Assembly: GCF_014646655.1 (NCBI RefSeq)
Contig: NZ_BMNR01000002.1
Location: 124,001 to 188,000 of the forward strand
Direction: 5' to 3'
DNA length: 64,000 bases
Source: Yeosuana aromativorans
Lineage (GTDB): Bacteria; Bacteroidota; Bacteroidia; Flavobacteriales; Flavobacteriaceae
Shown: positions 17,764 through 27,128 of the stretch, piece after piece
Layout of the letters: every line of letters starts with the position of its first letter
Position numbering within the stretch: the stretch's first letter is position 1
Notes under the pieces: model-generated
Told to the model about the DNA's origin: nothing
Seen by the model: the letters and a program-made list of their open reading frames with translations, nothing else
Database searches by the model: none
Program-made: the position numbers and the translations under genes

Positions 17764-19326
17764 TTAATTGTTTTCTGGAAACGTAATATGTTGGTAAGCC
17801 CCTAAATCTGGTGAAGCGGTTCGGTCAACATTTAAAATATCAAAGGGTACTTGGTTGGCATAGATTGAATTTCCTTGACCGTTGGCAGCTGAGGCCTCAC
17901 CAATAATCAATTGGTTTAAACTAGTATCCAGAAAATCAGGATCTTGGTTAAAGAGATTACCTTCGTAATGGGCAGTGTCATTCAGATCATAGTTAGCGCC
18001 CGTAAAATTGTTATTGCTGTCTTCAAACCGTATTAAGCAATTGGTGAACTTAAAATTAAAACTTACGGAAGCATCCTCAATTTCATCCAATAAAATCTCA
18101 GGGTTATCATTACCGTAAATGATGCAGTTGTTGAAATTAGCTTCGGTTAAGTCGGCCAAAATAGCATTATTATCCTGGTCAACAACAAAATTGTTCAATA
18201 GAACTGAAGGGAATTGCCTAAAACCATTGTTCCAATAATTGGCCAATGTGCAATGTGTAAAATTGTAGGCACCACCTAATGTTCCGGCAAATGAGGATTG
18301 CCCAGAATTGTTAATCACCACATTTTCTCCAGTAATGGATGTGTTTCTTCCCAAAATACCAAAGGCACTGGAGTTGAATATTTGCGAATTGGTGATATGA
18401 AGTTTGCTGTTGGATTCATTGGGATTACCATCACATAATAAACCTACCGTAGCATTTTTTATGGTGGTGTAATTGATGGTGTTATTTAGGCTACCATCCA
18501 GCAACCAGATAGCGCTCCATTGTCCGGGAACATCAGAGAAATCAGGTTCTAAACGGTCACCTTCTAAAATGACTTCATTTTCCAAAGCATCTTGATCTGT
18601 GCTGTAATTACCATTGATATGAATGGAAGCGCCTTCTGAAACCAATAACCCGGAATTATTGTGAAAATGGATGCGTGCACCAGGATCAATGGTTAATGTT
18701 TCTCCGCTTGGCACGGCTGCAAAACCATAAATCACGTAGGGTTTTTCATTGGTAAAAGTCAATTCATCGGGCTGTAGTTCGCGCCCTTGTAAATCGGTTT
18801 CCACTGCTTCGCCACCAATGTTTAGCGTTAAGGTTTCAATAACCTTGGTCTCGTTATCTCTGTTTGGATAGATAAAAACCGCATCGTTAACAAGTGTAAC
18901 CAGCTCTACCTTTTGAAGGTTGCTATTGGAGTCAAACTCAATTTGGTCAGTGTATAAAAAGGTATTGGAATTTGTAAAATTATTGATATCAACCGTTGTT
19001 TCCACAAAAATATATAAACTGTCCTTTGCCAAAATTTGTACGTTGCCAAAGGTTTTTCCTGAAACGCCATCAATATTCAAACGGTAAGCCGATGTTTCTC
19101 CTAAACCCAACTTGACAGTTGGAATGACAATATCTTCATTACTTCTGTTATAAACCTTTAAGTTATAGGTACTGGAACCAATATTGGTAAAAACCGTATC
19201 CAAATACACGGTATCTTTTGAAAATTCCAAACTGCCTGTACTTGGCGAAAATTGAAAATCCTTTCTGCAGGAGCTCCAAAGCAATACAATTGAAAATATA
19301 AGAATGTAATAAAAGATTCGCTTCAT
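17764..19326 (-). CDS. Large surface lipoprotein, probable beta-helix
   Basis: 520 residues. Signal peptide with lipobox LLWSSC (Cys about residue 20), then an Ig-like/beta region with DTVYLDTVFTNIGSSTYNLKVYN, then a right-handed beta-helix-like half with repeated short strands around asparagines (HITNSQIFNSSAFGILGRN, NINNSGQSSFAGT-type turns) and an end DRTASPDLGAYQHI. The last motif is common at the end of parallel beta-helix (pectate-lyase-like) surface proteins. It is probably exposed on the outer membrane. Substrate or role unknown. Confidence 0.75.
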   Translation of the reverse strand: MKRIFYYILIFSIVLLWSSCRKDFQFSPSTGSLEFSKDTVYLDTVFTNIGSSTYNLKVYNRSNEDIVIPTVKLGLGETSAYRLNIDGVSGKTFGNVQILAKDSLYIFVETTVDINNFTNSNTFLYTDQIEFDSNSNLQKVELVTLVNDAVFIYPNRDNETKVIETLTLNIGGEAVETDLQGRELQPDELTFTNEKPYVIYGFAAVPSGETLTIDPGARIHFHNNSGLLVSEGASIHINGNYSTDQDALENEVILEGDRLEPDFSDVPGQWSAIWLLDGSLNNTINYTTIKNATVGLLCDGNPNESNSKLHITNSQIFNSSAFGILGRNTSITGENVVINNSGQSSFAGTLGGAYNFTHCTLANYWNNGFRQFPSVLLNNFVVDQDNNAILADLTEANFNNCIIYGNDNPEILLDEIEDASVSFNFKFTNCLIRFEDSNNNFTGANYDLNDTAHYEGNLFNQDPDFLDTSLNQLIIGEASAANGQGNSIYANQVPFDILNVDRTASPDLGAYQHITFPENN

Positions 19327-19377
19327 GCAACAAATATAAATGTTAGCTTTTAATATTGATTGTTTTTTCTATGGTAA

Positions 19378-19761
19378 TCATGCAAATAAATCGGTTATCT
19401 CTTTGGTAATTCTGGCAGGTCGTTTCGTTTGTGCACTCATAAGGCACCAAGTGGTTTGGGACTTGGCTACCAATAGGTCATTATGACTTATTTCCACAAC
19501 GCGTGTGCAAGTAGCTGCTTTGTAATCGGAAATATAGGTTTTGAGTTTGAGGGTATCTCCCAATACGGCAGGATTTTTATATTCAATGTAATGGTTTAGC
19601 ATCACCCAAAAATAGTTTTCTAAAACAGCTTTGGAAGCATCGTTTTGCCAATGTTGTTTGGCCACATCCTGCACCCATTGTACATACCTGACATTATTAA
19701 CATGGTTTAGTTCATCCAAATCTTCAGGAGTGACCGTTATAAAATTTTCAAATGCATACAT
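19378..19761 (-). CDS. Acyl-CoA thioesterase, 4HBT hotdog family
   Basis: 127 residues, single hotdog fold. The YbgC/4HBT signature is seen as DLDELNHVNNVRYVQWVQD with the catalytic Asp/His region near residues 15-22, followed by HYIEYKNPAVLGDTLKL and TTWCLMSAQTKRPAR. It should hydrolyse an acyl-CoA in the cytoplasm; chain specificity cannot be told. A TATTTTTG element lies 18 nt before the ATG. Confidence 0.85.
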   Translation of the reverse strand: MYAFENFITVTPEDLDELNHVNNVRYVQWVQDVAKQHWQNDASKAVLENYFWVMLNHYIEYKNPAVLGDTLKLKTYISDYKAATCTRVVEISHNDLLVAKSQTTWCLMSAQTKRPARITKEITDLFA

Positions 19762-19931
19762 GTATTCAAGGGTTTATGCAAAAATAGGCCTATTTTATTT
19801 AATATCCGAAACGTATGTAGTGACAGGATGTTGTCTTTTTGAGTAAATAAAACATCATTTTCAAAAAATGAAAAGAATAGTAAAAAGATATTTTAATAAC
19901 ACTTTTTTTTAAAGTATTTTTAGCACTTATT

Positions 19932-22217
19932 TTGAACTTCTATTTTGTAAATAATTTGAATTTTTCTAAATACAAGAAATACATTTGGGGACGTATTAGA
20001 ACAACATCCTTGGTTTTTGCATCCCTCATGGTTTTTTTTTCCTGTAAGAAGGATGTTACCTATGAAAATATTACCAAAGAAAATGCCTTTATATCAGATA
20101 AAATTATTCCAGACGGTAATTTTTTAGGAGATAAAAATTGCAAGGAATGTCATGCCAAGGAGTTTGATGAATGGCATGGTTCAGATCATGACAAAGCCAT
20201 GCAAATTGCCGACAGCCTATCAGTTTTGGGCGATTTTAACAACAATGTATTTAAAAGCCAAGGTGTCACTTCCCGATTTTTTAAACAAGGACAAGATTTT
20301 TATGTCAATACTGAAGGGCCTGATGGCAAAAACCATGATTACAAGATTATTTACACGTTTGGGGTGAGGCCCCTTCAGCAATACATTGTGAAGTTCCCCA
20401 ATGGACATTATCAGTGTTTAAGAACGGCTTGGGACACCGTTAAAAAGCGATGGTTTGATTTGTACCCGGATTTTAAAGTAGTACATTCAGAGTGGTTGCA
20501 TTGGTCCAGAGGCGGTTTAAACTGGAACAATATGTGTTCCGATTGCCATTCCACAAATGTGCGGGAAAACTATGACCAAAAAACCGACACCTACAATACC
20601 AAATATGCGCTAATCAATGTGAATTGTGAAGCGTGCCATGGGCCCGGCAAACAGCATGTGGAAGATGTAAAGCGTTTGGGGGATGCTTACCAGGATTCAG
20701 GAACCATGCACATGACCATGAAAACCAGCCCAAGGGATTTGGTTGACCAATGTGCCCGATGCCATATGCGCCGTGAGCAGTTTTCAGCGAATTTTAATTT
20801 TGAAGGTACTTTATTGGACCATTATTTTCCGCAATTGATAGAAACCCCAATTTATTATCCAGACGGGCAAATTTCAGATGAGGATTACGTGTATGGGTCT
20901 TTTATTCAAAGTAAAATGTACCGCAACAATGTGGCCTGCAACAATTGCCATAACACGCATTCACTAAAGCTAAAATTTGAAGGCAATGCGTTATGCGCCC
21001 AGTGCCACCTTCCTCAAAAGTTTGATACACCTGAGCACCATTTCCATAAAATGGGAACCGAAGGCGCCATGTGCATCAATTGCCACATGCCCGGAAAATA
21101 CTATATGGGGGTTGATTTTAGACGCGACCATAGCTTTAGGGTGCCTCGGCCAGATTTGAGTTTAAAATACGGTACGCCCAACGCTTGTGCCGGATGCCAT
21201 AAAAAAGATGATAAATGGGCTTGGGAAGCATTTCAAAAGCTATATGGAGCCGTTGATTCCACACATTTTTCTGATAAACTGGTCCCCGGTATTGTTGGAG
21301 ATCCTAAAGGAGATGTCTTGTTACTGGATCTTATTAACGACCACAAACAGCCGGAGATGGTTCGTGCCTCTGCAGTCAAGGCCCTATCACATTATAATTC
21401 GGCCGGTAAAACAGAAACGCTTCTTGGTCTATTATATGATGAATCGGCTTTGGTCAGGGGAACCAGTGTAGATGTTTTGTCACAGGATAATACATCGGAT
21501 TATGCCAATAACCTATTACCATTGCTCGAGGATCCAAAGCGTACCGTAAGGGTGAAAGCTTTTTATGGATTGGGAAGCTTAAGAGAAGACCAAATTCCTG
21601 AACAATACAAGACAGCTTATCAACGGGTAAAAAAAGAGTTTTTTACTTATTTGGATATCAATTCAGATTTTCCGGGAGGCCAAATTAAGGAAGGGGATTA
21701 CTATTTGAAAAAAGGAAATATTCAACATGCCATAGAAAGTTACGAAAAAGCACTGAAGATTGATAACATAAACAACCAAGCACGATTTAATCTAGCCAAC
21801 TTATATTACAATAATGGCAATTTTGATAAGGCCGAAGCTGCTTTTAAAACCATCATTGAGCAAGAACCTGAATTCGGGCCAACATATTATTCGTTGGCAT
21901 TGTTGTTTGCTGAACAAGGGCGTCATGAAGAAGCGATACCACTATTGCAAAAAGCCAGCAAGATCATGCCCGATAATGTTAGGGTTTACTATAACTTAAG
22001 TTTGTTATATGATAAAACCAACCAACCTGATCTAGCTGAGAAAGCCTTGATTAATGGCCTGAAGATTGATGCCAATAATGAAAGCCTATTGTATGCTTTG
22101 GCATTTCATTACGCAAATACAAAGCAGAATGAAAAGGCAAAAAATATACTCATGAAATTGGTCCAGTTGTTTCCAAACAATCCTCAATACTCAAATTTTT
22201 TAAGGCAATTGAATTAA
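19932..22217 (+). CDS. Multiheme c-type cytochrome with C-terminal TPR repeats
   Basis: Up to 761 residues. Eight CxxCH heme motifs occur in the first 420 residues (CKECH, CSDCH, CEACH, CARCH, CNNCH, CAQCH, CINCH, CAGCH), resembling cytochrome c554-type multiheme proteins. A HEAT-like helical part (about 460-570) and at least three TPRs (about 600-760) follow. A lipobox-like VFFSC after KKYIWGRIRTTSLVFASLM predicts an exported, lipid-anchored protein. No ATG fits before the signal peptide, so the start is TTG at 19932 or at 19956. A weak TATTTTTA -7 at 19915-19922 favours 19956. Partner oxidoreductase not in the window. Confidence 0.85.
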   Translation: MNFYFVNNLNFSKYKKYIWGRIRTTSLVFASLMVFFSCKKDVTYENITKENAFISDKIIPDGNFLGDKNCKECHAKEFDEWHGSDHDKAMQIADSLSVLGDFNNNVFKSQGVTSRFFKQGQDFYVNTEGPDGKNHDYKIIYTFGVRPLQQYIVKFPNGHYQCLRTAWDTVKKRWFDLYPDFKVVHSEWLHWSRGGLNWNNMCSDCHSTNVRENYDQKTDTYNTKYALINVNCEACHGPGKQHVEDVKRLGDAYQDSGTMHMTMKTSPRDLVDQCARCHMRREQFSANFNFEGTLLDHYFPQLIETPIYYPDGQISDEDYVYGSFIQSKMYRNNVACNNCHNTHSLKLKFEGNALCAQCHLPQKFDTPEHHFHKMGTEGAMCINCHMPGKYYMGVDFRRDHSFRVPRPDLSLKYGTPNACAGCHKKDDKWAWEAFQKLYGAVDSTHFSDKLVPGIVGDPKGDVLLLDLINDHKQPEMVRASAVKALSHYNSAGKTETLLGLLYDESALVRGTSVDVLSQDNTSDYANNLLPLLEDPKRTVRVKAFYGLGSLREDQIPEQYKTAYQRVKKEFFTYLDINSDFPGGQIKEGDYYLKKGNIQHAIESYEKALKIDNINNQARFNLANLYYNNGNFDKAEAAFKTIIEQEPEFGPTYYSLALLFAEQGRHEEAIPLLQKASKIMPDNVRVYYNLSLLYDKTNQPDLAEKALINGLKIDANNESLLYALAFHYANTKQNEKAKNILMKLVQLFPNNPQYSNFLRQLN

Positions 22218-22254
22218 GAGAAGTCTTTTTTAGACCATTAATAATTAAAAATTT

Positions 22255-22287
22255 AAAACCCCGTAAATCTAGTTTACGGGGTTTTTT
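22255..22287. terminator. Bidirectional terminator, probably the original tRNA-Ser terminator
   Basis: CCCCGTAAA (22259-22267), loop TCTAG, TTTACGGGG (22273-22281), flanked by A4 and T6. It ends exactly at the attL core. On the minus strand it would follow the tRNA-Ser 3' end directly if the element were absent, so it looks like the tRNA's native terminator left behind by the integration. It also serves the cytochrome gene. Confidence 0.9.
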
Positions 22288-22300
22288 GCGGAGAAAGAGG
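22288..22300. other. attL: displaced tRNA-Ser 3' end
   Basis: GCGGAGAAAGAGG, identical to 41532-41544 in the tRNA-Ser gene. Sequence diverges immediately on both sides. It is the left copy of the integration core. Confidence 0.8.
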
Positions 22301-22349
22301 AACCCACCAGCCCTTTTTCCATATATCACATACTTGTCTAAAACCTCTA

Positions 22350-22374
22350 AAAACCCTTATATATAAAGGGTTTT
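22350..22374. terminator. Terminator-like hairpin inside the left end of the element
   Basis: AAAACCCTT (22350-22358), 7-nt AT loop, AAGGGTTTT (22366-22374). It lies between attL and the integrase promoter and would insulate the integrase from transcription entering from the chromosome. Confidence 0.55.
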
Positions 22375-22428
22375 ACTGTTTTTGGAATCAAAATTTAATT
22401 AAGCAAATAATGTATAAATATAGTAATT

Positions 22429-22450
22429 GTGGGGATAATGTGGGGATAAT
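22429..22450 (+). repeat. Left tandem GTGGGGATAAT pair (possible integrase arm sites)
   Basis: Two head-to-tail copies of GTGGGGATAAT, at 22429-22439 and 22440-22450. A near-identical tandem pair lies at 41457-41478 close to attR in the same orientation. Position and pairing fit arm-type recombinase binding sites. The right copy overlaps the integrase -7 element. Confidence 0.6.
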
Positions 22451-22454
22451 TTTG
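22447..22454 (+). promoter_or_regulatory. Possible -7 element of the integrase gene
   Basis: TAATTTTG matches TAnnTTTG, 38 nt before the integrase ATG; TTG at 22427-22429 is 17 nt upstream, slightly short. The overlap with the tandem repeat would permit autoregulation by the integrase. Confidence 0.4.
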
Positions 22455-22492
22455 TATCTTTATATTGCTCACTTTTAAGATATTATCACATT

Positions 22493-23794
22493 ATGGCTAC
22501 TATTAATTACCTTGTAAAAGGTACAAAAGGATATTCTAATGTCCTACTACGTTTTAAAAACGGAAGAAAATTTGACTACACAGCTTCAACAGATTTAAAG
22601 GTACTACCTAATCATTGGAGTCAAGCAAAGCAAAAAGTTAAAAATACTAATGATGCAGCTTACAAAGACGAAGTAAACCAACATTTATTTGAACTCGAAA
22701 ACTTTATAATTACTGAATTTAATTCAGATAATTCTAAAGGCGTTTATATTGATAGAGATTGGCTTAAAACTAAAATAGCTAATCATTTTAATAGACCTGT
22801 AAATGATGATGCAATCGACCAAGTATTTTTTCTTCCATTTGTAGAGCGGTTTATTGAGTTAGCTCCTTCAAGAATTATTAAGGGTAAAAATAAGCCTGTA
22901 AGTTCTGGCACAATTACAAAGTACACAACAACCAAGAATAAAATAATTGAGTATGAAAAAAAGTTTAAAACAAAGCTAAAATTCACAGATTTAAACTTAA
23001 CCTTTTATGATAGGTTTGTAAACTACTTAACCCAAGAGCAAAAAATTAATTTAGGTACAGTAGGTAATTATATTGGCACTATCAAAACAATGGCCAGAGA
23101 TGCAAAACTTCAAGGCCTACCAGTTCACGAACATATTAATCATCCTAAATTCTTTGCGCCTAAAGTAAAAGCCGATAGCATCTATTTAAAAGATTCTGAA
23201 ATCAATAAAATATACAATCACGATTACAAAGGTGTTGAGCGTTTAGAAAACGCAAGAGATTTGTTTATAATAGGTTTGAGAACCGGATTAAGAATATCAG
23301 ATTTTTTAAGATTGAAAGCAACAAATATAAAAGAAGGTTTTATTGAAATTGAAACTCAAAAAACTGGACAAAACGTAGTTATACCTATGCATCCACAAGT
23401 AAAAGAAATACTTGAAAAACATAATGGATTCCCAAGAAAAATATCAGACCAAAAGTTTAATTTACATATTAAAGATGTTTGTGAGGAAGCAGGATTTACG
23501 CAAGAAATTGAAGGAAGTATGATTAACCCTCTAACCAAAAGAAAAGAGAAAGGAACATATCCTATGCATAAGTTAGTAACCTCTCACATATGTCGTAGAA
23601 GCTTCGCTTCTAACTTATATGGTAAACTACCTAATATGGTTATTATGGCTATTACAGGGCATCAAACAGAGGCACAATTCTTAAAATACATAAAAATAAC
23701 TCCTAAAGAGAATGCAAAAACACTTCAAGATTATTGGTTAAAACAGAATAAAAAAAATAATATTGAAAAGCTAAAAATGAAAGTTATTAAGTGA
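22493..23794 (+). CDS. int: Tyrosine-type site-specific integrase
   Basis: 433 residues. An N-terminal arm-binding domain (ATINYLVKGTKGYSNVLLRF) is followed by a SAM-like core-binding domain (about 130-225) and a catalytic domain with R267 in RTGLRISD, the HxxR box SHICRRSF near residue 360, and GHQTEAQFLKYIKIT carrying the last His and the nucleophile Tyr near residue 400. This is the Bacteroidota phage-integrase type found on tRNA-inserted islands. It should drive integration and excision between 22288-22300 and 41532-41544. Confidence 0.95.
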   Translation: MATINYLVKGTKGYSNVLLRFKNGRKFDYTASTDLKVLPNHWSQAKQKVKNTNDAAYKDEVNQHLFELENFIITEFNSDNSKGVYIDRDWLKTKIANHFNRPVNDDAIDQVFFLPFVERFIELAPSRIIKGKNKPVSSGTITKYTTTKNKIIEYEKKFKTKLKFTDLNLTFYDRFVNYLTQEQKINLGTVGNYIGTIKTMARDAKLQGLPVHEHINHPKFFAPKVKADSIYLKDSEINKIYNHDYKGVERLENARDLFIIGLRTGLRISDFLRLKATNIKEGFIEIETQKTGQNVVIPMHPQVKEILEKHNGFPRKISDQKFNLHIKDVCEEAGFTQEIEGSMINPLTKRKEKGTYPMHKLVTSHICRRSFASNLYGKLPNMVIMAITGHQTEAQFLKYIKITPKENAKTLQDYWLKQNKKNNIEKLKMKVIK

Positions 23795-23889
23795 TATGTC
23801 TCACTTATCTAAATTTATGTTAAGCGTATTTTTAAAATATGTAAGTTTATTTTTATTAGTTTTATTTTTTCAAATCTATCCAGATTAAT

Positions 23890-24654
23890 ATGAATAATAA
23901 ATATCTTGAAGCATTTTGTAATGCAATAAGTGATGAAGGCGTAGTAAAGAGGACCTGTTTTTCTTTATTATATGATACTTCAATAACACATTACACGCCA
24001 TATCTTGAATCTGAAATAATGGAAAACCTATTACTGTTGCCTTCAGAGAAAAAAGATGACTATATAAATTTTGCAATTGATAAAATTAACAAAACACCAT
24101 TAAGATATACTAATAAGAATATTTTAGATAAATGGTTAGTAAAGTATAACGTTGATTTGTCAACTTTCCCTAAATTTTCAAATGAAGATTTAACCGCTGT
24201 ACTTAAAACTTATTACAGTGGTCATTTGTTTAATACTCATAAAGAACAACATTACATATTAGATATACAAATTGATTTTTTTTGCTATGCCGCAATGTTG
24301 GAAGCTGAAAAAATAATAACTTTTTTAGAAAATAAAAGAATTATTAACACGGTTTCAACTGAACATTTAAATCAAAATGATACCTTAAAAATTAAATGGA
24401 TAGGTAAACCTTCACAATTAGGTTTTATAATCTCAAACCTTGCGCATTTAGGTTATATTGAACCACCGTTAAAAAAGGATGGAGAAATTAATTATTCTCA
24501 ATTTGCTAATATGGTTTTAGGCACTTTTGAAGCTGATACGACAAATAATACATTAGAAAAATACTTGAATTTAGATTCTGAAAAGGGGCAAGAAACTTTA
24601 AGAAAGTTTAATTCCAAAGATTTTTCAATACCTAATATTAGAGAAGTGAGCTAA
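23890..24654 (+). CDS. RteC-like protein, copy 1
   Basis: 254 residues, mostly helical. The C-terminal 90 residues (LKIKWIGKPSQLGFIISNLAHLGYI...DGEINYSQFANMVLGTFE) match the layout of RteC, which in Bacteroides conjugative transposons controls excision genes. The next gene is a diverged tandem paralog with the same C-terminal block. Its place behind the integrase fits a regulator of excision. RteC relation is by recalled motif pattern, not by search. Confidence 0.55.
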   Translation: MNNKYLEAFCNAISDEGVVKRTCFSLLYDTSITHYTPYLESEIMENLLLLPSEKKDDYINFAIDKINKTPLRYTNKNILDKWLVKYNVDLSTFPKFSNEDLTAVLKTYYSGHLFNTHKEQHYILDIQIDFFCYAAMLEAEKIITFLENKRIINTVSTEHLNQNDTLKIKWIGKPSQLGFIISNLAHLGYIEPPLKKDGEINYSQFANMVLGTFEADTTNNTLEKYLNLDSEKGQETLRKFNSKDFSIPNIREVS

Positions 24655-24671
24655 TTTATAAACTATATTAT

Positions 24672-25568
24672 TTGAAATCCACTGCCAAATTTTTAAAAGC
24701 TCTTTCCCAAAACTATTATCTAGAGTTCTTGATAGATATTGACGATGATAAGTTTGATATTTCACAAGAATACACACCAGTTATTTATAAAAATAAATCT
24801 TTATATGAATTTGATGTTGTAAAAATTCAAAGTTTAATAAAGAATATACTTTCAACCATCTATGAGTTATACTTTAAGGCAAAAAGTGAAATATATTTAG
24901 AGTTTTCAAAAACTGAGTATAATGATCTGGAAAATTTTGTGACTTTCACGATCAAGGCACTTAAAGTAAACTTAAGCTTATTAAAAAACGATTTTTATAT
25001 TGACGACGAAAAATCGAGGTACTATTCTAAATTTGATGAGTATTTTATATCTGTTTCCTTATCTCAAGCATATAACAATTTTTTGAAAGAAAATCATAGT
25101 TTCATTAAAGATGGAAATATTGACGTTTCAAAAGTGCCTTTTGATGATGAATTAAGATTATATTCAACTTATAGATTTAAGCTTGTAAGTTTACTTCCGT
25201 TTTCCTTGTTCAATATTGGAAATACTTTTCTTAATGATTTATATGAACTTGAAGAAGCTATTGTAAATCATAAAAACAATGAACAAACTATAAATGACTT
25301 AAAAATTAGTTGGGATTCAAGGGCTGCTCATTTAGGGTATATTATGGGTGTGCTTGCTGATTTAGAATTTATAAATGCTCCTAGACGCCAAAACGGAGAG
25401 ATAAATTATACCCAATTTGCAAAGCAAGTTTATAATGTTTTTGATGTTAAAACTACAGAAAGCACACTTTGTAAATATCTTAACACATCTACTGAAAAGG
25501 CTCAGGAAACCGAGAGAAACTTCAATAAAGCAAGTTTTAATATACCACATAAAAAAGAGGTTAACTAA
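24672..25568 (+). CDS. RteC-like protein, copy 2 (TTG start)
   Basis: 298 residues. The only start near the front is TTG at 24672, as no in-frame ATG occurs for most of the protein. The C terminus (LKISWDSRAAHLGYIMGVLADLEFI...NGEINYTQFAKQVYNVFD...) parallels copy 1 almost position by position, while the N-terminal 200 residues have diverged. Gap to copy 1 is 17 nt, so they are co-transcribed. Role inferred as element regulation. Confidence 0.55.
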   Translation: MKSTAKFLKALSQNYYLEFLIDIDDDKFDISQEYTPVIYKNKSLYEFDVVKIQSLIKNILSTIYELYFKAKSEIYLEFSKTEYNDLENFVTFTIKALKVNLSLLKNDFYIDDEKSRYYSKFDEYFISVSLSQAYNNFLKENHSFIKDGNIDVSKVPFDDELRLYSTYRFKLVSLLPFSLFNIGNTFLNDLYELEEAIVNHKNNEQTINDLKISWDSRAAHLGYIMGVLADLEFINAPRRQNGEINYTQFAKQVYNVFDVKTTESTLCKYLNTSTEKAQETERNFNKASFNIPHKKEVN

Positions 25569-25578
25569 TACCGTTCGA

Positions 25579-25592
25579 GTACCTTTCGGTAC
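25579..25592. repeat. Small hairpin after the RteC-like genes
   Basis: GTACC-TTTC-GGTAC, within GC-richer sequence that stands out from the AT-rich surroundings. Located between the RteC-like pair and the HTH genes; too short to call a terminator with confidence. Confidence 0.35.
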
Positions 25593-25649
25593 GTTTACTT
25601 AAACACTTCTAATTTACTTTTACATCGTCGAACATAAACACGTATCACG

Positions 25650-25946
25650 ATGGAACAAGGTAAAATCACACAAGTTTTCGGTATTACACCAACCCAATTA
25701 AAAGAAGACATCATCAATGATGTAAGAGCAGAATTAAGTGTAATTGCTCAAAATTTCCAACCCATTAAACCTGCCGAATATCTAACCAGACAAGAAGTAG
25801 CGACTATCCTCAAAGTATCATTAGTAACCCTAACCGATTGGAATAAAAAAGGAGTATTAAAACCTTATAGATTAGGTAATTTAATAAGATATAAGCGTGC
25901 CGAATTGGAAGAAGCTTTAATTAGTATTAATAACAAAAAACAATAA
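25650..25946 (+). CDS. Helix-turn-helix protein, excisionase-like
   Basis: 98 residues. The C-terminal MerR/excisionase-type HTH starts at YLTRQEVATILKVSLVTLTDWNKKGVLKPYRLGNLIRY (about 48-86), preceded by a short helical region. Such small HTH proteins next to integrases of Bacteroidota elements act as recombination directionality factors or regulators. A paralog lies at 39618-39911. The next HTH gene starts 2 nt after its stop. Confidence 0.75.
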   Translation: MEQGKITQVFGITPTQLKEDIINDVRAELSVIAQNFQPIKPAEYLTRQEVATILKVSLVTLTDWNKKGVLKPYRLGNLIRYKRAELEEALISINNKKQ

Positions 25947-25948
25947 TT

Positions 25949-26239
25949 ATGACAGCATTCGCGCATCCAATTAATGATAGTTTAAATAAGATTCTAGAGC
26001 GTTTAGAGTTTTTAATTAAACAAAGCAAACTTAAAAATATTCAAGACCCCAAATATGTGATTTTAGATAATGCAGATATTTTGCAACTGTTTAAAATTAG
26101 TTCTAAAACAGCTTCAAACTGGAGAGAAGAAGGGATATTGCCTTATTCACAGATTAAAGGGAAATTGTATTATAAACTTTCTGATATTCATAGCATAATA
26201 GACAATCACTATTCTGTTAAAAAAAATAGCAGTCGCTAA
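25949..26239 (+). CDS. Second helix-turn-helix protein of the element
   Basis: 96 residues. Helical N terminus followed by an excisionase-type HTH (ILDNADILQLFKISSKTASNWREEGILPYSQIKGKLYYK). It is a separate family member from its upstream neighbour rather than a close copy. Translationally close (2 nt) to the upstream gene and 10 nt from the next gene, so part of one regulatory operon. Confidence 0.7.
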   Translation: MTAFAHPINDSLNKILERLEFLIKQSKLKNIQDPKYVILDNADILQLFKISSKTASNWREEGILPYSQIKGKLYYKLSDIHSIIDNHYSVKKNSSR

Positions 26240-26249
26240 ACATATCAGT

Positions 26250-26975
26250 GTGCCAATAGAAATGTTTATTGATGCACAAAGCAATAACTATTCAAAAGAA
26301 TTAAAATTCTTTTTATTACTAAAGTTAATGTACCCAGGTGGTAAAGCACAATTAAATAATGAAGCCTTACAATTTATTCAATTAGTAGAAGAAATCAACA
26401 GTCGTAAAACCTTAAATAAATACATCAATTTTTTAATGGAAATAGGCTGGATAGTTTACAATCAAAAAACACAGTTTTATGTATTCAAGTCATTTGATAG
26501 AATTAGAAAAGAAAACAACTGGATCAGAAGACAAGCATTTCAAATAGACTTTAATAATTACTATAAAATCAAAGCAGTTACAGGAGCAGTAATTTATGGT
26601 TATCTTCATAAAGATTTTTGGAGAAAAGTTAAGAAACAAAAAAGCGTACAATTAAAGGGAAGTACCTATCATTTTTTGTCTCCTAAATTTAACTATAAAA
26701 AACAATACGCTCCTGTTTCTGTTAATGGTGTTATGCAACTTTTTAATATGTCTACTGCCACAGCATCAAGACTTAAAAATGAAGCTTACAATGAAGGCTT
26801 AATTAAGTTGAAAAAGAATTATTCTAAAACGCCTATTAATAAAAAAATCATGCAATACTATCTTGATTACAATGATATGAAACAAAATATTGTTTACAAC
26901 AATGGTAATTATCGTTTACAGCTGATTGACACGTTATATCCTCTTTTTTATTTCACAAAGCGGAAATCTCTGTAA
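26250..26975 (+). CDS. Hypothetical element protein, possible winged-helix/replication protein
   Basis: 241 residues from GTG at 26250; ATG at 26262 is an alternative start. Basic and lysine-rich. The middle (LNNEALQFIQLVEEINSRKTLNKYINFLMEIGWIVYN) and the later VMQLFNMSTATASRLKNEAYNEGLIKLK both look like winged-helix DNA-binding units. I do not recognise the family. Its position after the HTH genes is where Bacteroidota elements often carry a replication or mobilisation-control gene, so a DNA-binding role is inferred. Confidence 0.5.
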   Translation: MPIEMFIDAQSNNYSKELKFFLLLKLMYPGGKAQLNNEALQFIQLVEEINSRKTLNKYINFLMEIGWIVYNQKTQFYVFKSFDRIRKENNWIRRQAFQIDFNNYYKIKAVTGAVIYGYLHKDFWRKVKKQKSVQLKGSTYHFLSPKFNYKKQYAPVSVNGVMQLFNMSTATASRLKNEAYNEGLIKLKKNYSKTPINKKIMQYYLDYNDMKQNIVYNNGNYRLQLIDTLYPLFYFTKRKSL

Positions 26976-27128
26976 ACATAAATAAAGGGAATAATAGAAA
27001 TAGGAATAAATAAAAGTGTAAGAATATATAAATAATTAATATCTTTAAACTCTCCCTAAACTATTAAAAGTTGTAATAACATTAATATAGTTTTATTAGT
27101 TAATTAAAACAAACAAAAAATTTATACT

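Noticed and set aside
19331-19338. TATATTTG (minus strand) as promoter of the large surface lipoprotein
   Set aside because: Only 4 nt lie between it and the start codon, so transcription would start inside the gene.
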